A stretch of DNA of 64,000 bases from Spirodela intermedia (taxonomy: Eukaryota; Streptophyta; Magnoliopsida; Alismatales; Araceae), in contig LR746272.1 of assembly GCA_902729315.2 (NCBI GenBank), forward strand, positions 6,449,827 to 6,513,826. The letters are read 5' to 3'. Of the stretch, positions 11,697-24,200 are shown piece after piece (the stretch's first letter is position 1; every line of letters starts with the position of its first letter). A program made the translations under genes and the position numbers. The notes beneath the pieces were generated by a model. That model did no database searches. It was not told the DNA's origin and worked only from the letters and a program-made list of their open reading frames with translations.

Positions 11697-13530
11697 AAAT
11701 CATTGTTAGTCCTTTAGCAATGAAATTACGAAAATAAAAAATTACAAATCTCAAATATCATATTTCAATACATAAATTTTTTTTTTAGAAATAATACACC
11801 TTTAAACACTTTGGATTTTTATATGAAGTATTTAAGAATGATGTCAAGTACTTAAATGTTTAAACACCCTTTGAATAACAATCTAGACTTCACTTCTTCT
11901 ATTCACATCTTTATCACTTCTTCACTCATATATATATTTACAAGATGTTTCAATTATTAATACTCATCTAAAAATAATATTGATCCTATATTTTCCTTTT
12001 TTTATGACTTAATTTTTAAAGTTTGTACTATATTTCTTCTTTCTTTTTCTTTCTTCTTTTATATATATAATGGATAAGTAACTTTTCTTGTAGACAAATT
12101 TTGACAATAAGAATGATGTCTCACACCCTCTATGTATACTCTTCATTTTCAGGGCTTTCACTTTATCCACTTATTTTTTAGTAGGTGTTTTTCTATATAT
12201 GATTTTTGACAATGAGAATGATGTCTCACACCCTCCACATGTACTCTTCGTTTCTAGATTTTTCACATTACTTTATCTTTTTTTTCCGAAATAAGTGAGT
12301 TCTTCTCACAAGTCCTATAAATTAAGGTGCAAAAATCTCCATTAAACTCAAATGATCAATCAAATTTTCACATCAAGTAAATACTATCCATCAAGATAAT
12401 GAAGTCAAAATCTGTAAAATTAAATTCATATTATCTATCATGTATCCAAGGAGTATTCCAACATTTCATGCTACTAGATCATTCTTTTGACTCAATAATA
12501 ATCTTCCTTGTATCTTTTGGTATCAATCAATCTAATTGATTTAATTTTTCATGCATGCAATATGATGTAAGAAATTTATAAATTAGATAGTTCTGATAGT
12601 TATGTTTTCTATTTTCAGTTCTATTTTTAGCAATAATAAATTTGTCAAAAATAAATCAAAACTATCCTCTTCATAGTTGTAATTTCGAATTTTAGTAATA
12701 TATGTCTAGGGAATTAAAATGTGAGAAAAGGGTCTCTAGAATTTCAAATTTTGGGCTATTTTTTGTTTGTTATTTTTGACAATCTATTGTTCCTGACAGA
12801 AAACCAGAAAATAGATGTTATAGTTTTTCTGATTTATTATTATTATTATTATTTTAGTTGCTATTCTACGTGAGCATGAAAAATAAAAGTAAAGTGAAAG
12901 CACATGTTCTTAATCATCCTACAGCATAAATTAATAATAAATACTTCACCCCCAACTTAAAAATGACATTGTCTTCAATGACAAAAAAATCGAAATAGAA
13001 TATACAGAAAATATAATTTTCAAGTCAAGCATGCATATATGCAAAGTTAAGTATTAAAAATATTGTCATAAATGATAACGCTTAGAAAGACATCACCTCA
13101 ACCTTATTTTTAATTTTCTAGTTCATCTTACACTCCTCTTCCTACACATTTTTGAAAAAAATAAATACAAAAACAAGTACTACGAAATTCAAAGAAAAAT
13201 AGAGCTTAAAAAATCAAACGTAATGAAATAAAAACCATGAGTTACCTCTCATACAACACTGAATTTAATGTCTCTAACTAGACACCTTGATCTTACTCTT
13301 GAATTTATTTTAATAATAAAATTTCTTTTTCTACAAGGCGTTCATGTTCTATGTAATGTTTAAGTCACTATCCATTTACCATAAAGTTATGATCACTTTT
13401 AGGATCTTTAATCATTACAGCCCCATGATTATATGTCTCTTCCACCACATAAGGCCCTATCTATTTTGATTTTAATTTTTCTAGGAATAATTTTAGCCTA
13501 GAATCATATAATCACACTTTTTGTCCAACA
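11697..13530 (-). other. non-coding 3' region of the Athila/Tat-like element
   Basis: About 1.8 kb between integrase and the polypurine tract, AT-rich, with no useful open frame. Some Athila elements carry an envelope-like frame here; none is recognisable. It contains a diverged direct duplication of about 45 bp (near 12098-12144 and 12203-12249). Confidence 0.6.
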
Positions 13531-14400
13531 TCAATTTTTTTTTCTACTAATATATTTATCATGAAAAGTTTTAGTTTTTTCTTTATATATTCTATGATTT
13601 TCATAAGTTTCATTCCTCAACTCCTCTAGTTCATGTAGTTGAAAAAGTCTATGCCCACCAACTGATTTTTCATTCATACATAATTTTTTTATAGCCCATA
13701 ATACTTTATGCTCTATTTCCACAAGAAGATGACGACTTTCCAAAAATGAGACAAAATGAGGATATACTTATGGAATTTTTATAAGCTGGTCTAACTATTT
13801 TTCTCAAAATTCTCTAAATTTTCTTATTTGCTACTTCAGCTTCCCATTTGTTTGAGGATGATATGGAGTGGCTACTCTATGGTGTACTCCATTCTTTTTC
13901 AATAGTTCCCTAAAATGTTTATTTGTAAAATATGTTCTTCCATCACTAATAATCACTCTAGGACATCTAAATCTGGAAAAAATATTTTTCTGCACAAATT
14001 TCATCACGATTTTATGATTATTAGTTCTAGTAGGAATAACTTCCCCCCACTTCGACACATAATTAATAGAAGGCAAAATGTTTTCATATTTTTCAGTTGA
14101 TGGGAAGGAACTCATGAAATCTATTCCCCATACATCAAAAATTTCGACTACTAACATATTACTCATGGGCATTTCATCTTTTTTACTCATGTTACTTATA
14201 GATTGGCATAAAATATATATTCTACTAAATTCTATAGAATCTCTAATGATTGTAGGCCAATAAAAACTACACTGAAAAATTTTTGCAGCTATTTTTTGTC
14301 TAGAGAAATGTCCTCCATAATTAGATAAATGGCACATGTTAATAATGCTATGATATTCTTCTTCAAGAACACATCTCCTTAAAATTTGATCATTGCCCAA
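13531..14400 (-). pseudogene. integrase domain of the element, catalytically broken
   Basis: The main open frame (13831-14400) carries the zinc-binding region (GGHFSRQK, FYWPTI) and the catalytic core. The first Asp lies in WGIDFM, the second in IISDGRTYF, then ATPYHPQTNG. In gypsy integrases the acidic triad is D, D-35-E. Counting 35 residues after the second Asp, the expected Glu is Lys (end of NGKLK). The first Cys of the zinc pair before CQS is also missing. A second frame at 13531-13743 (ending YISRKKN) continues the C-terminal part after a stop or frameshift. Confidence 0.88.
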
Positions 14401-14694
14401 GTAATATAAATCAAGATCATTCCAAAAATAATTTATAATCTTAGAAAAGAAATGATATTTTATGTTCTTATCCTATTATTCTAGAATTTTTCTAGAAATC
14501 AGAAAATTAACAATATGTGCATATCATGGTGATGGTTGATGTTGAGTTGCCATCAATTATTCATCTAGAAATACATCTTGTAAAGGTGTTGCATTTATTC
14601 ATGTATCACTTAATCTAGAAAGACGGTCAGCAACAACATTTTTAAAACCTTTTTTATCTTTTATTTCTAAGTCAAATTCTTACAACAATAAAAT

Positions 14695-16050
14695 CTATCT
14701 TAATAAATGTGGTTTTACATCTTTCTTATTTAATAAATATTTTAATACTACATGATCAATATAAATAACAATTATAGCTCCCAAAATATATGATCTAAAC
14801 CTTTCTAACAAAAATACTATAGCTAACAACTCTTTTTCAGTCGTGGTATAATTTAATTGAGCATCAGATATAGTTTTACTAGCATATGAAATTACTATGG
14901 GTTTTGACTCTTTTGTTTGTCCTAGAATGGCCCCCACTCTATAATTCGATGCATCACACATTATTTCAAAGAGAAAATATCAATCAAGAGCTTGTAAAAT
15001 GGGTGCCTTAGTAAGTAATCTTTTTATTTCAGAAAAAGACTCAAAACATTTTTGATCAAAATTAAAAGTCACATCTTTAGATAATAACATGATGAGAGGT
15101 TTAGAAAATTTTGAAAAATCTTGAATAAATTTTCTATAATAACTTGTATGACCCAAGCAAGATCTAATCTGTTTTACTAAATTTTGAGGTTTCATTTTAG
15201 ATATAATATCATTTTTTGCTCTATCCACCTCTAAACCCCTTTCACTCGCAAGATGACCCAACATGAACTCTCTCTCTAACCATAAAATGTGATTTCTCCT
15301 AATTCAAAACTATTTTTTTCTCTATACATTTCTCAAGTAAATGATGTAAATGATTTAAGCATTCATCAAATGATTCATTAAAAATAGAAAAATCGTCCAT
15401 AAGAATTTCTAGGTATTTTCTAGTCATATCAAAAAAAATAGATGGCATACATCTTTGAAATGTGGCTGGAGCATTACATGGACCAAAAGGCATGCGTTTA
15501 AAAGCAAAAGTACCAAATGGACAAGTGAAAGTTATTTTTTCTTGATCTAAATAATTTATATAAATTTAATTATAACTAGAGTATCTATCTAGAAAACAAA
15601 AAAAGTTTTTTCTAGCTAATGTTTCTAGAATTTGATTAGTAAATGGTAAGAGGAAATGATCTTTTCTAGTAACTAAATTTAATTTTCTATAATCAATGCA
15701 AACCCTTCAACTAGTAGTTAATCTTGTTTGTATTTCATCCCCATTTTTATTTTTTATAATCGTGATCCTTGATGTTTTTGGCACTACTTGTGTAGGACTA
15801 ACTCATTTGTTATCTGAAATAGGATAAATAATATCAACAGCCAGCCACTTTAAAATTTCTTTTTTTACAATTTCCATCATGTTAGGATTTAATCTTCATT
15901 GTGGTTCCTTACTAGTTCTAGCCCCTTCCTTTAGATATATACTATGTATGCATACATTCATATCAATGCCCCTTAGATCATTCATTTTCTAGACCATAGT
16001 CATCATATTTCTTCGAAGTACATTTAATCATTCTTCTTCCTATTCATCAC
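14695..16050 (-). pseudogene. reverse transcriptase and RNase H of the element, fragmented
   Basis: Three minus-strand frames read in order. 15299-15493 has MPFGPCNAPATFQRCM and the polymerase motif ILMDDFS (a YxDD variant). 14980-15264 has LGHTSYYRKFIQDFSK, the connection region. 14695-14961 is RNase H with MCDASNYRVGA and the TEKELLA helix. Upstream, the fingers region (HFLLPFTNQILETLA, about 15610-15660) is readable but has a stop soon after. The frames are separated by stops and shifts, so no polyprotein can be made. Confidence 0.9.
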
Positions 16051-16199
16051 TCAAATCAGCTGCAATAATAATAGGAAATGAATTATTTTCCTCCAAAAAC
16101 ATATTTTTTAAATTAGAGGGAAGAGATTTCAACTCTAAATTCAGATGATCTTCCTTTTTCTTTTATCTCAAATGTATATTCTCTATTTTCTCTAATTCT

Positions 16200-18513
16200 T
16201 TCAACACACAATCATCAATAATATCTAGATCATCAAAATCATCTAGACGATCTCTAGTATGACAATCATATACTTAGGATTTCTTAAGATCATTTGATAC
16301 CTCAAAAATTTTAATTTCTACTGATTGATCTCCACATGAAATTTTCACAATACCTATAAGAAAATCAATATTTATTTTTACTATATGTAAAAATGGTCTC
16401 TCTATGATGATTGGTGTATCATAAAATTATCCATTAAAATCTATTTCTAGTACTAAAAAATCAACTAGAAATTTACACCCTTTAATTGTCATTATCATTT
16501 TTCTAAAATGCCTTTAGGATGTTTTATAGATCTATCAGCAAATTGTAAGGTAACAATAAAATGTTTAAGATTAGTAATATTAAATTTATCACAAATACTT
16601 GCAAGTAATAAATTAATACTAGCACCAATGTCAAGTAATACATTCTAAAAAATAGATCCACCAATATCACATGAAATTAAAGGGGCACCCATATCTCTCA
16701 ATTTATATGGTAATCGATTTAATAATAAAGCACTAGCATGTATAGATAATTTTTCTACTCTATGTGCCTTTTTTAGTGTATACATTTCTTTCAAAGCTCT
16801 AGCATATTTAGGAATATGTTCAATGGTAGTGAGTAAAGGAAGACTAATTTATACATCTTGTAAAATTTTCTTTATTTCTTCATTGTATTCCTTTTTCTTT
16901 CTTTGTCTAGGCTCTAGAGCTTTAGGAAATAGAATGGTTGTCCTCTCTTTTGAAATTTCCTTGGTAGAATTTATAAAATCCTCTTCTACTCCTATTTGAT
17001 TTTGTTTTGGGCTGTCCATATTTTTATTTTCTTCTAATATTTGGGGATAAAGATTTGGTAAGATCTTACCGCTTCTTAATGTATTCACTATCCTAAAAAT
17101 TTTATTTCATAGGTTTTTTCCTAGATTCATGCTACTAAACTCTCTTTATTGAACTCCTATTGTTGAGTAGTTCCTTGGATTTTCTATGGGTTGACTAAGT
17201 AATTATCCCTCTTCTCTCTTATTCTTAAGAGCCTCTATAATTTATTTTTGCTGTAGCATCATTTGATTCATAATTTTTTATATCATTTGACTCATTTTCT
17301 GCATCATTTCTATAGTATCAGGTTGGGTTTGAGAGGGCTAATTTTTCTAAAATTTGTTTTCTTGTTTTAGATGAAATTCAGAGTTTGAATTGGGTCTAAG
17401 TACTTCTGAATTTTGAATATTATTTGGGTCTCTCCATGAAAAATTATTCATCTAATTAAGATTATAAGAATTTAAAAAAGGCTCCGTATTTCTATTAAAA
17501 TCGTGAGCTACTTGCACTTATTCTTACATAGAGTGAAATGATTGATCTAAATTACAATATTGAAATTCAAAATAATCATTTTCACCATACATAGGACATG
17601 TACTATTTGAATTGAATTGAGGGTTAAGAGACTTTCTAAGATTGTCAATAAGTAAAATAAGTTTTTCTAATATTTGATTAATTTGATTAACCTCATTTTT
17701 AATTTAGAATTATCATCATGATATAATTCATAAATTTCTCTCTTCTTATCTCTATCATATTATTCAAAAGAGGCTTGATCTCTAGAATTTTAACTTAATT
17801 TTTCATAAAGACTGTAAATCTCATCAAAGGTTTTCTTTATAAAAGCACCTCTACATAGAGAATCAACCATATTTCTATGTTGTTCTAATAATCCATCATA
17901 AAAAAATCTATTGAGTTGTCACTTGGGTATAGTATGATGAGGACACTTTCTAAGTAAATCTTTAAAATTTTCCTATGTCTCATGTAAAGTTTCTACTAAT
18001 CTTTGAGAAAAACTCTATATATATATTCTTATATTTTGAGTTTTTTCTTAGGGATAAAATTTTCGAGAAAAGATATGTTCTGTCTTTCCAACTAGTTAAT
18101 TCTCTATCTAATTTGGATAGTCAATGATTAGTTTTGTCCCTAAGTGTATGCGAAAATAATTTCATCTTAATAACGTCTGGTGTAACTTATGGGAGATTAA
18201 CTAAATTATAGACCGTATAAAGTTTTTCTAAGTGCTGATGAGGTTCCTCTTAAAGTAATCTATGAAAATTAAGGAGCATTTGAAAAAAAATTAGATTTAT
18301 TTTGAATTTAGCAATGGGTGCTAATGGGACTCTAATATTGGATGCGCTTTGAAATGAATCAGGGATATAATGATTTTTCATGGCTATAGGATTGTTCTCA
18401 TTTTGACCTATACTTCTTTCAGGATTCATCAAAATTAATTTTTCTTTCAAATTTTTAGTTTTGAATGAAATAATAAAAAAATTATAGCCTTGGATGCAAG
18501 GATCTTCTACCAT
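16200..18513 (-). pseudogene. gag and protease region of the element, fragmented
   Basis: 18250-18513 is an open stretch near the gag start (SIGQNENNPIAMK). 16849-17088 starts MNTLRSGKILP; an LRSGK motif between gag and protease is typical of Athila/Tat elements. At about 16606-16650 the translation reads LLDIGASINLL, the retroviral-type aspartic protease core (D-G-A). Many stops interrupt the rest. Confidence 0.85.
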
Positions 18514-18701
18514 GCATAAAAAAATAAATTCAAGAAAAAAGTTTATTAATCATTACCCTCCTTCAGTATGCTCCAATCCTTACCTTGTTTTTCTTTGTTC
18601 CTTTTTTCTAAAAAAATTTGGCAAGAAGAAAATAAAACAAGAGTTAATTTTTTTTGTACTCTAAGAGAAAAATAGAAAAATACTAAATATTATGTAATAC
18701 A

Positions 18702-18719
18702 TCCTTGACAACGACACCA
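18702..18719 (-). other. primer binding site, Asp-tRNA type, mutated
   Basis: On the minus strand, five bases inside the 5' LTR, the sequence is TGGTGTCGTTGTCAAGGA. The expected Asp-tRNA complement is TGGCGCCGTTGCCGGGGA. Five positions differ and all are C-to-T or G-to-A transitions, the pattern left by decay of methylated cytosines in silenced elements. Confidence 0.85.
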
Positions 18720-18724
18720 AAATT

Positions 18725-20362
18725 TGACGTGACTTAGTCATTCTATAGTAAATCATGCAAATTTAAAATTTACAAAACTAGAAAATACGAATTTTTGAAT
18801 ATTTAGAAGTATTTGTGAACAAATATATCAATTATAATTCAATAAACTTCTAAAAATAGAGCTATTTTTCCAAGTTGATCATAAAGATGTAATATAATAT
18901 CTAGTAGTTATTCAAAATTTTCCTCAAAGAATAATATTTTTTATGAATTTTATATCAAGAAATGAAAAGGAAATATATTTAAAATTAACGAAAAAAGAAA
19001 ATAAAGGTGCAGATGTTTAGATAACGTCAACACACAGTGAATGCAAATTAACCAAAAATAGAGTTCTGCCTAGCCATTCTTGCGTAAATAATTATAGATG
19101 ATTTAATTGATTAAATTAAGATCTATAAAAGCCGAAAAAATCGTAATTGAATGAAATATATCTTAGTAAATTTAAATCACATAAATTATCACTAAATGAA
19201 CTGAAAAGTAAGTTGAAAGTAGGAAAATAGAATTCCGACATCACAACAATGATGTGTCAATGATGTATTGAAATCCTAAGCATTGAGGAGGATTGTCATG
19301 TAGTGTCTATAGCTTCAAAGGTTCTCTTTAGACAAAGATGACATAGGCAATCTCTAAATCTCCTTGTAAAGTCTAAAAATTATTAAAATAGGTTGTCAAA
19401 TCATCTCCAGCAATTGTCACTTGACAAGGTAGAAAAACGGTAACTTTGTAACTCTCTAGTGGCCGTTACTCGACAAAGAGGAGCTAGATGAAAGTGGGGT
19501 GCATGTCAAGGAGCTTCATCCTCAGGTTTTCGCAGCAAGAAGAGGCTTTTCATTACATCTAGTACGCTCTCAGGAAATGGCGACTTGTCTCCCGATAAAT
19601 CGTCCTCTTCCTTATGATGACTTGTTTATCGATCAATCATAGACGTTTTACTCTATGGATTCGTAATTCATTTATTGTGAATTGTTCAACAATTTCAGTA
19701 ACAATGCTCTACAAATTGCGTTAACAAGATTTTTGCTGATGATCTAGTAATTTTGGTGGCTTAATCCTTCACTGGCGATCTATAGGAAAGTCATAATAAT
19801 TAGATAAAAAATATGAGTTTTGGCTCTAGGAGGTTTCAAACCTATATCGGTTGCCCGCCCTTTCTAAGAAAGGTGTGACGCGAGTTTAGTCTCACATTGC
19901 TTGTGTGCCAAAGTTTTTGACGAATATATAATAATATTACATTTGCAATCAAGTCCCTTTCTCACGTGTGTACGATCACTCCTTGCCCCACAGCTGATTG
20001 ACTACTAGTGACGTGGAAGGAGAGTAGCGCTCACGTGTCTCTATGAGTCCTAACTACTCATGCCCTTGCTCGCGGCTCCTCTCTAATTATGCTTTTGACT
20101 TGCTTGCAGGCCCAATTAGTCGACGGGTCCTGTAAATTTTGTTATATTTTTATTTGTATTTCTTTTTTTTTATTTATCTCAAAAGTAAGATTGTAAAAAT
20201 CATATAAATTCGTATAAAATCACATAATTACCCAAAAATTCACGTTAATCAACTAAAAACTACTTTTCACACTTTAATGTAAATGTAAGTTTATTTATCA
20301 TGAGTTAAGGCTAAAATTATATTATTTAATAATTATTAACTCATGATAATAAAAACTTATCA
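18725..20362 (-). repeat. 5' LTR (right copy) of the Athila/Tat-like element
   Basis: Partner of 10049-11683, with the same TG...CA ends. In element orientation it precedes the primer site, so it is the 5' LTR and would hold the promoter. I did not identify the transcription start. Confidence 0.93.
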
Positions 20363-20367
20363 TCCCT
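20363..20367. repeat. right target-site copy (TCCCT) of the Athila/Tat-like element
   Basis: Matches the left copy TCCCC at four of five bases. Confidence 0.65.
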
Positions 20368-20514
20368 ATGCCATCCTAATACGTCAAGGGATGATGAATA
20401 ATGCACCAATTCTTCATAAAAAAATAAAAGAGATGGTCAAAACTAATGCTGCTCTATTTCTCCCTTTATCTCCCTTTCCACTCCTTTTCACCTTCTCTTT
20501 GCTCCTATCAAAAC

Positions 20515-20790
20515 AATCATAATTAAATGAAGATTTTAGAAATTTGAAATCACACAAACTATCACTAAATTAAGTAAAATTTAAATTTAAAGTATGAAAG
20601 GTAGAGTTCTGACTTCACGACAATGATTGTCAAAATTTTGAGTGTTCGAGAAGATTGTTGTGCAATGTTTATGACTTCAAGGGCTCTCTTTAAACAAGGA
20701 CAACATGAACAATATCTAGATCTTCTTATGAAGTCTAGAATGAATTGAGTCGATGAATCACATCTGATGACTGCCACTAATAGTTGCCAA
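20515..20790 (-). mobile_element. relic LTR fragment related to the Athila/Tat-like LTRs
   Basis: Follows the order of the left LTR from about 10470 to 10760. Shared landmarks include AACTATCACT, GGCTCTCTTTA, TCTAGAT and GAAGTCTAGA, with many substitutions and small gaps. It is much more diverged from either LTR than they are from each other, so it comes from an older or different copy of the family. Confidence 0.75.
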
Positions 20791-21279
20791 AAATGAGATG
20801 CCCGATGATTGAACCCCAAGTAAACTTTGACTAGTGGAAAATAGAGAGATAGAATTGAGAATTAGTAAAGTAAGAGTATGGGCTACAAAGAGGATCCTCG
20901 ACTCTGAAGAGCAGAAAAAACTTAGGGAAAGGGGAATAGAAGAAGGTAGAACACAAAGAATTCTCACAAGAGTTTCTACTAGGTCACCTCTTCAAGATTG
21001 CAAGTCTTTGGGGTTCTTCTTCTTTTTCTTTGATGCTTGTTCCTTCTCTTCTTTTGGTTCTTATAAGCGAGGGTTGTCGGGTTACTTAGGTCATTTTTTC
21101 TGAATCTTCATGGTTGCTTAATGGCTAGACCAGCCCTATTAATTATTAAGTAGATTTTAATGGTTGTTGTCCTTAGCTATTGCTGATTGTTTGATTGTTT
21201 CTTACATAGGCTCTGTATACTCAATTACCTTTTACGATCGGATCCAAGATCTTGGTCCACGTAGATTCCTCATTGAGGC
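20791..21279. other. spacer, possibly LTR or 3' flank of the second gypsy element
   Basis: Mixed-composition sequence directly beyond the pol stop of the second element (minus sense). In such elements the polypurine tract and 3' LTR would lie here. I could not find a matching partner on the other side, so no LTR is called. Confidence 0.35.
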
Positions 21280-24200
21280 TCAAGCCTCAACAATACTCCC
21301 TCCCATTGGACTCACCTTGTCCTCAAGGTGAAAGTTTGGAAAGTGCTGGAGGATCGTGTGAGCCGATTCCACGTGTCATTGACAATTAACAAATCTTGCC
21401 AATGAATGAGGAACTCACTTCCATTTGGCCAATGATTGATGGCATGCACTTTAGGAGGTTAAAGGACTTAAGAGATGTCTTCTTCCACCTGAAGTTGGGG
21501 GGGTATTTGTCGTAGCTTGGCATTGTTGTTGAAGATGCCAGCATGAAGCATAAGGACATAAAGTAGCTGAGTGAAAACATGTTGTCAAAGATCCTTGTTA
21601 GGGTTGACTAAATCATACAGCGAAGCCTAGAAGACCCACAAGTGAAAATATACAACAATGCAGCATGGGGATTTCGAACTAATATTATGCCCATGTGAGG
21701 AACTGGCTCCACTATTTGAGTTGATCCTCTACAAAGTAGCACAAATAAGTTTTGAGTCCATAATTTACCACCTTCAATTAACTGTCGATTTGTGGATGGT
21801 ATGACCTATGTGCTAGAGGATAATGCCATATAGACATAAGAGCTCAATCCAAAATTTATTGAGGAAGATTTTATCTCTGTCAAATAGTATTAATTTTGAG
21901 ATTTTATAGTCATACCACATCTTGGAGAAAGATTTTAGTGATGTCCTTTGCCAAAAATAGATGTTTCAACAATGAGAGGTGGGCATATTTGCTGAGCATG
22001 TCCAAGACAACCATCATAGCATTTAATCCTTGAGAAGGTGGCATTTCTTCTATGAAGTCCAAGGTAGTGTCTACCTAGAGTTTTTCTAGAATAAGAAGGG
22101 GTTGTAGAAAGCCCATTGGTGATAAATTCTCAGACTTATTTTTCTGGCATATGGAGTAGCTAGTGATATATTGTCAGATTTGATGTTTCATCCCTCTCCA
22201 CTAGTGATACTATTTTTATCTAATTCTCAAATATATTCGGTAAAAATTAGAGTGTCCTCCTATGCAAGAGTGATGAAATTTCTTTAGGAGGGGAAGGAAT
22301 GAGTGAGGACTCCTTTGAAATTAGTAGTCACCCTTAATAGAATAATAGTTCATCATATTCTGCCTATAACAACCATTGCTCTAACTAGTAGAAAAGTTGA
22401 TTTTGTAGGCCTAATAAATATGAGTATGTACAATACTCATAGATAATGATGTCATTGTCTAGTAGTTTCGACCATGTCATTTGGAATTTCTAAAGTGACA
22501 AATTGTCAAGAGCTTGCAACAAAGCATCAACTACTCAATTTTAAATTATGGCTTTATATCTGATTTCAAAATTGAGTATCATTAATTTAGACACCCATTT
22601 TTGGTATTCCGACAATACATGTTGTTTTAAGATGAACCTCAAACTCTTTTGGTCTATGAAAATGATGAAACATCATCTCAATAGGTAATGTTTCCACTTC
22701 ATGGTTGCTAGAACGATCACAACTAGTTCCTACCCATATATGGACGTAAATTTTATAATAGAGGACAATCCTTAGCTGAGGTATGTGATCGACTTCTACC
22801 TCTACATCAAAACAGTCCCAATGCCTCTACTTGATGCGTCTGGTTCTAGTTCAAAGGCCTAAGAGAAATCCAATAGGGAGAGAACTGAAGTAGAGGTCAA
22901 AGCATGCTTGAGTTGTTGGAACTCCTCTTTCACCTCATCTCCCTAATGGAACATGTTGTATTTCAACAACTAGGTTAGGCTGCTGGTAATAGTCCCATAT
23001 CCTACAATGAGGTGCTGGTAATATCTAGACAAGCATACAAATCCCTATAACTTTTAGAGAACATGGGTAGTCGGCAGCTTATGCACGACTTGGATTTTTT
23101 CTTGGTCTATCTCGACCCCTGCAGCAAAGATCTAATCCCCAAGGTAAGTGATCTGATGTTGCTTGAAGTAGCATTTCTTCAAGTGAATTTACAGCTAATG
23201 ATGGTTCAAATTCTCAAAGACTTGATTCAAGTGGCCTTTTTGTTCCTCTAAACCCTAGCTATAGATCAAAATATTGTCAAAAAATATCGAAATGAATTTC
23301 TTGAAGAATGTGGAAAAAATTTAATTCATCAATAGTTGAAAGGTGATGAGGATGTTGCTAAGCCTAAAATGAATTATGAGAAACTCATGATATCTTTTGT
23401 GGGTGTGGAATGTAGTGTTTGAAATATCATCTGCCTTTACTCGGGTCTGGTGATATCCTACTTTTAGATCAAGCTTTAAGAAGATCTTTGTGTCATGGAG
23501 CTTGTTCAAGAGCTCCTTCATCACTGAAATGGGGAAGCAATCATAGACTGGGCTTGAATAGGGGATCTACGAGTGATGTATGATGTTGGTCTTGAGCATT
23601 TCTTCCACCATCTTTTTCAGCTCCACCTTTTGGAAGTAGGACTAGTGGAATGGTCAGATGTTGACAGGCGAACACCTCTGAAAATGTTGGCCATAGTCAT
23701 TCCTCCCACATGGTGGGGTCAAAACTTAGTTCAATTAGGGATAACTAGAAGAGTTTGAAGTAGAAATCACCAATCTTTACTTGACTGGAGAATGACTTGA
23801 ACATGATCTCTATTGATTCTCATGTTTGCTCTACCTTGAAGACCACTCATTCTATTCTAGAGTGAAAGGAGAAAATAGATGCATCGAGGTCCACATCAAT
23901 TTGATAGAGAGATGTTAACCATCTCATATTGAGGGCAACTTTCACCATGGCTAGAAGGAAGACGAGAAAATCATCATAGATATGGACACATTGCATATCC
24001 ATAAAAATATAAAGTATCAACTCCATACCTTCTACCTTCTCTCTGGATCTAGTGATAACTTTATATCAAGGAATTTAGATCAGGGCCATTGTCAGTCTTG
24101 GATCAATAAGTTATTGATGAAATTGTGGGTTACATTGTTGCCCACCAAGATCATGATAGATATTACTCTTAATTTTCCTTGAAACTTCAAAGCTTTATGC

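Larger units (their letters stand above)
10049..20362 (-). mobile_element. full-length, inactive Athila/Tat-type Ty3/gypsy LTR retrotransposon
   Basis: A 10.3-kb element lies on the minus strand between two aligned LTRs of 1635 and 1638 bp, each starting TGACGTGACTTAG and ending ACTTATCA in plus orientation. In element order come a primer site derived from Asp-tRNA, a broken gag with an LRSGK motif, a protease with LLDIGAS, reverse transcriptase, RNase H, integrase, about 1.8 kb without an open frame, and a polypurine tract. An Asp-tRNA primer and LRSGK are typical of the Athila/Tat branch. Every coding part has stops or frameshifts. In about 140 LTR positions aligned by eye, roughly one in eight differs, mostly by transitions, so the insertion is old. 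No envelope-like frame is visible in the 3' region. Confidence 0.93.

Noticed and set aside
11684-13530. Envelope-like gene in the 3' part of the Athila/Tat-like element
   Set aside because: Looked for because some Athila elements have one, but no open frame or membrane segments are present.
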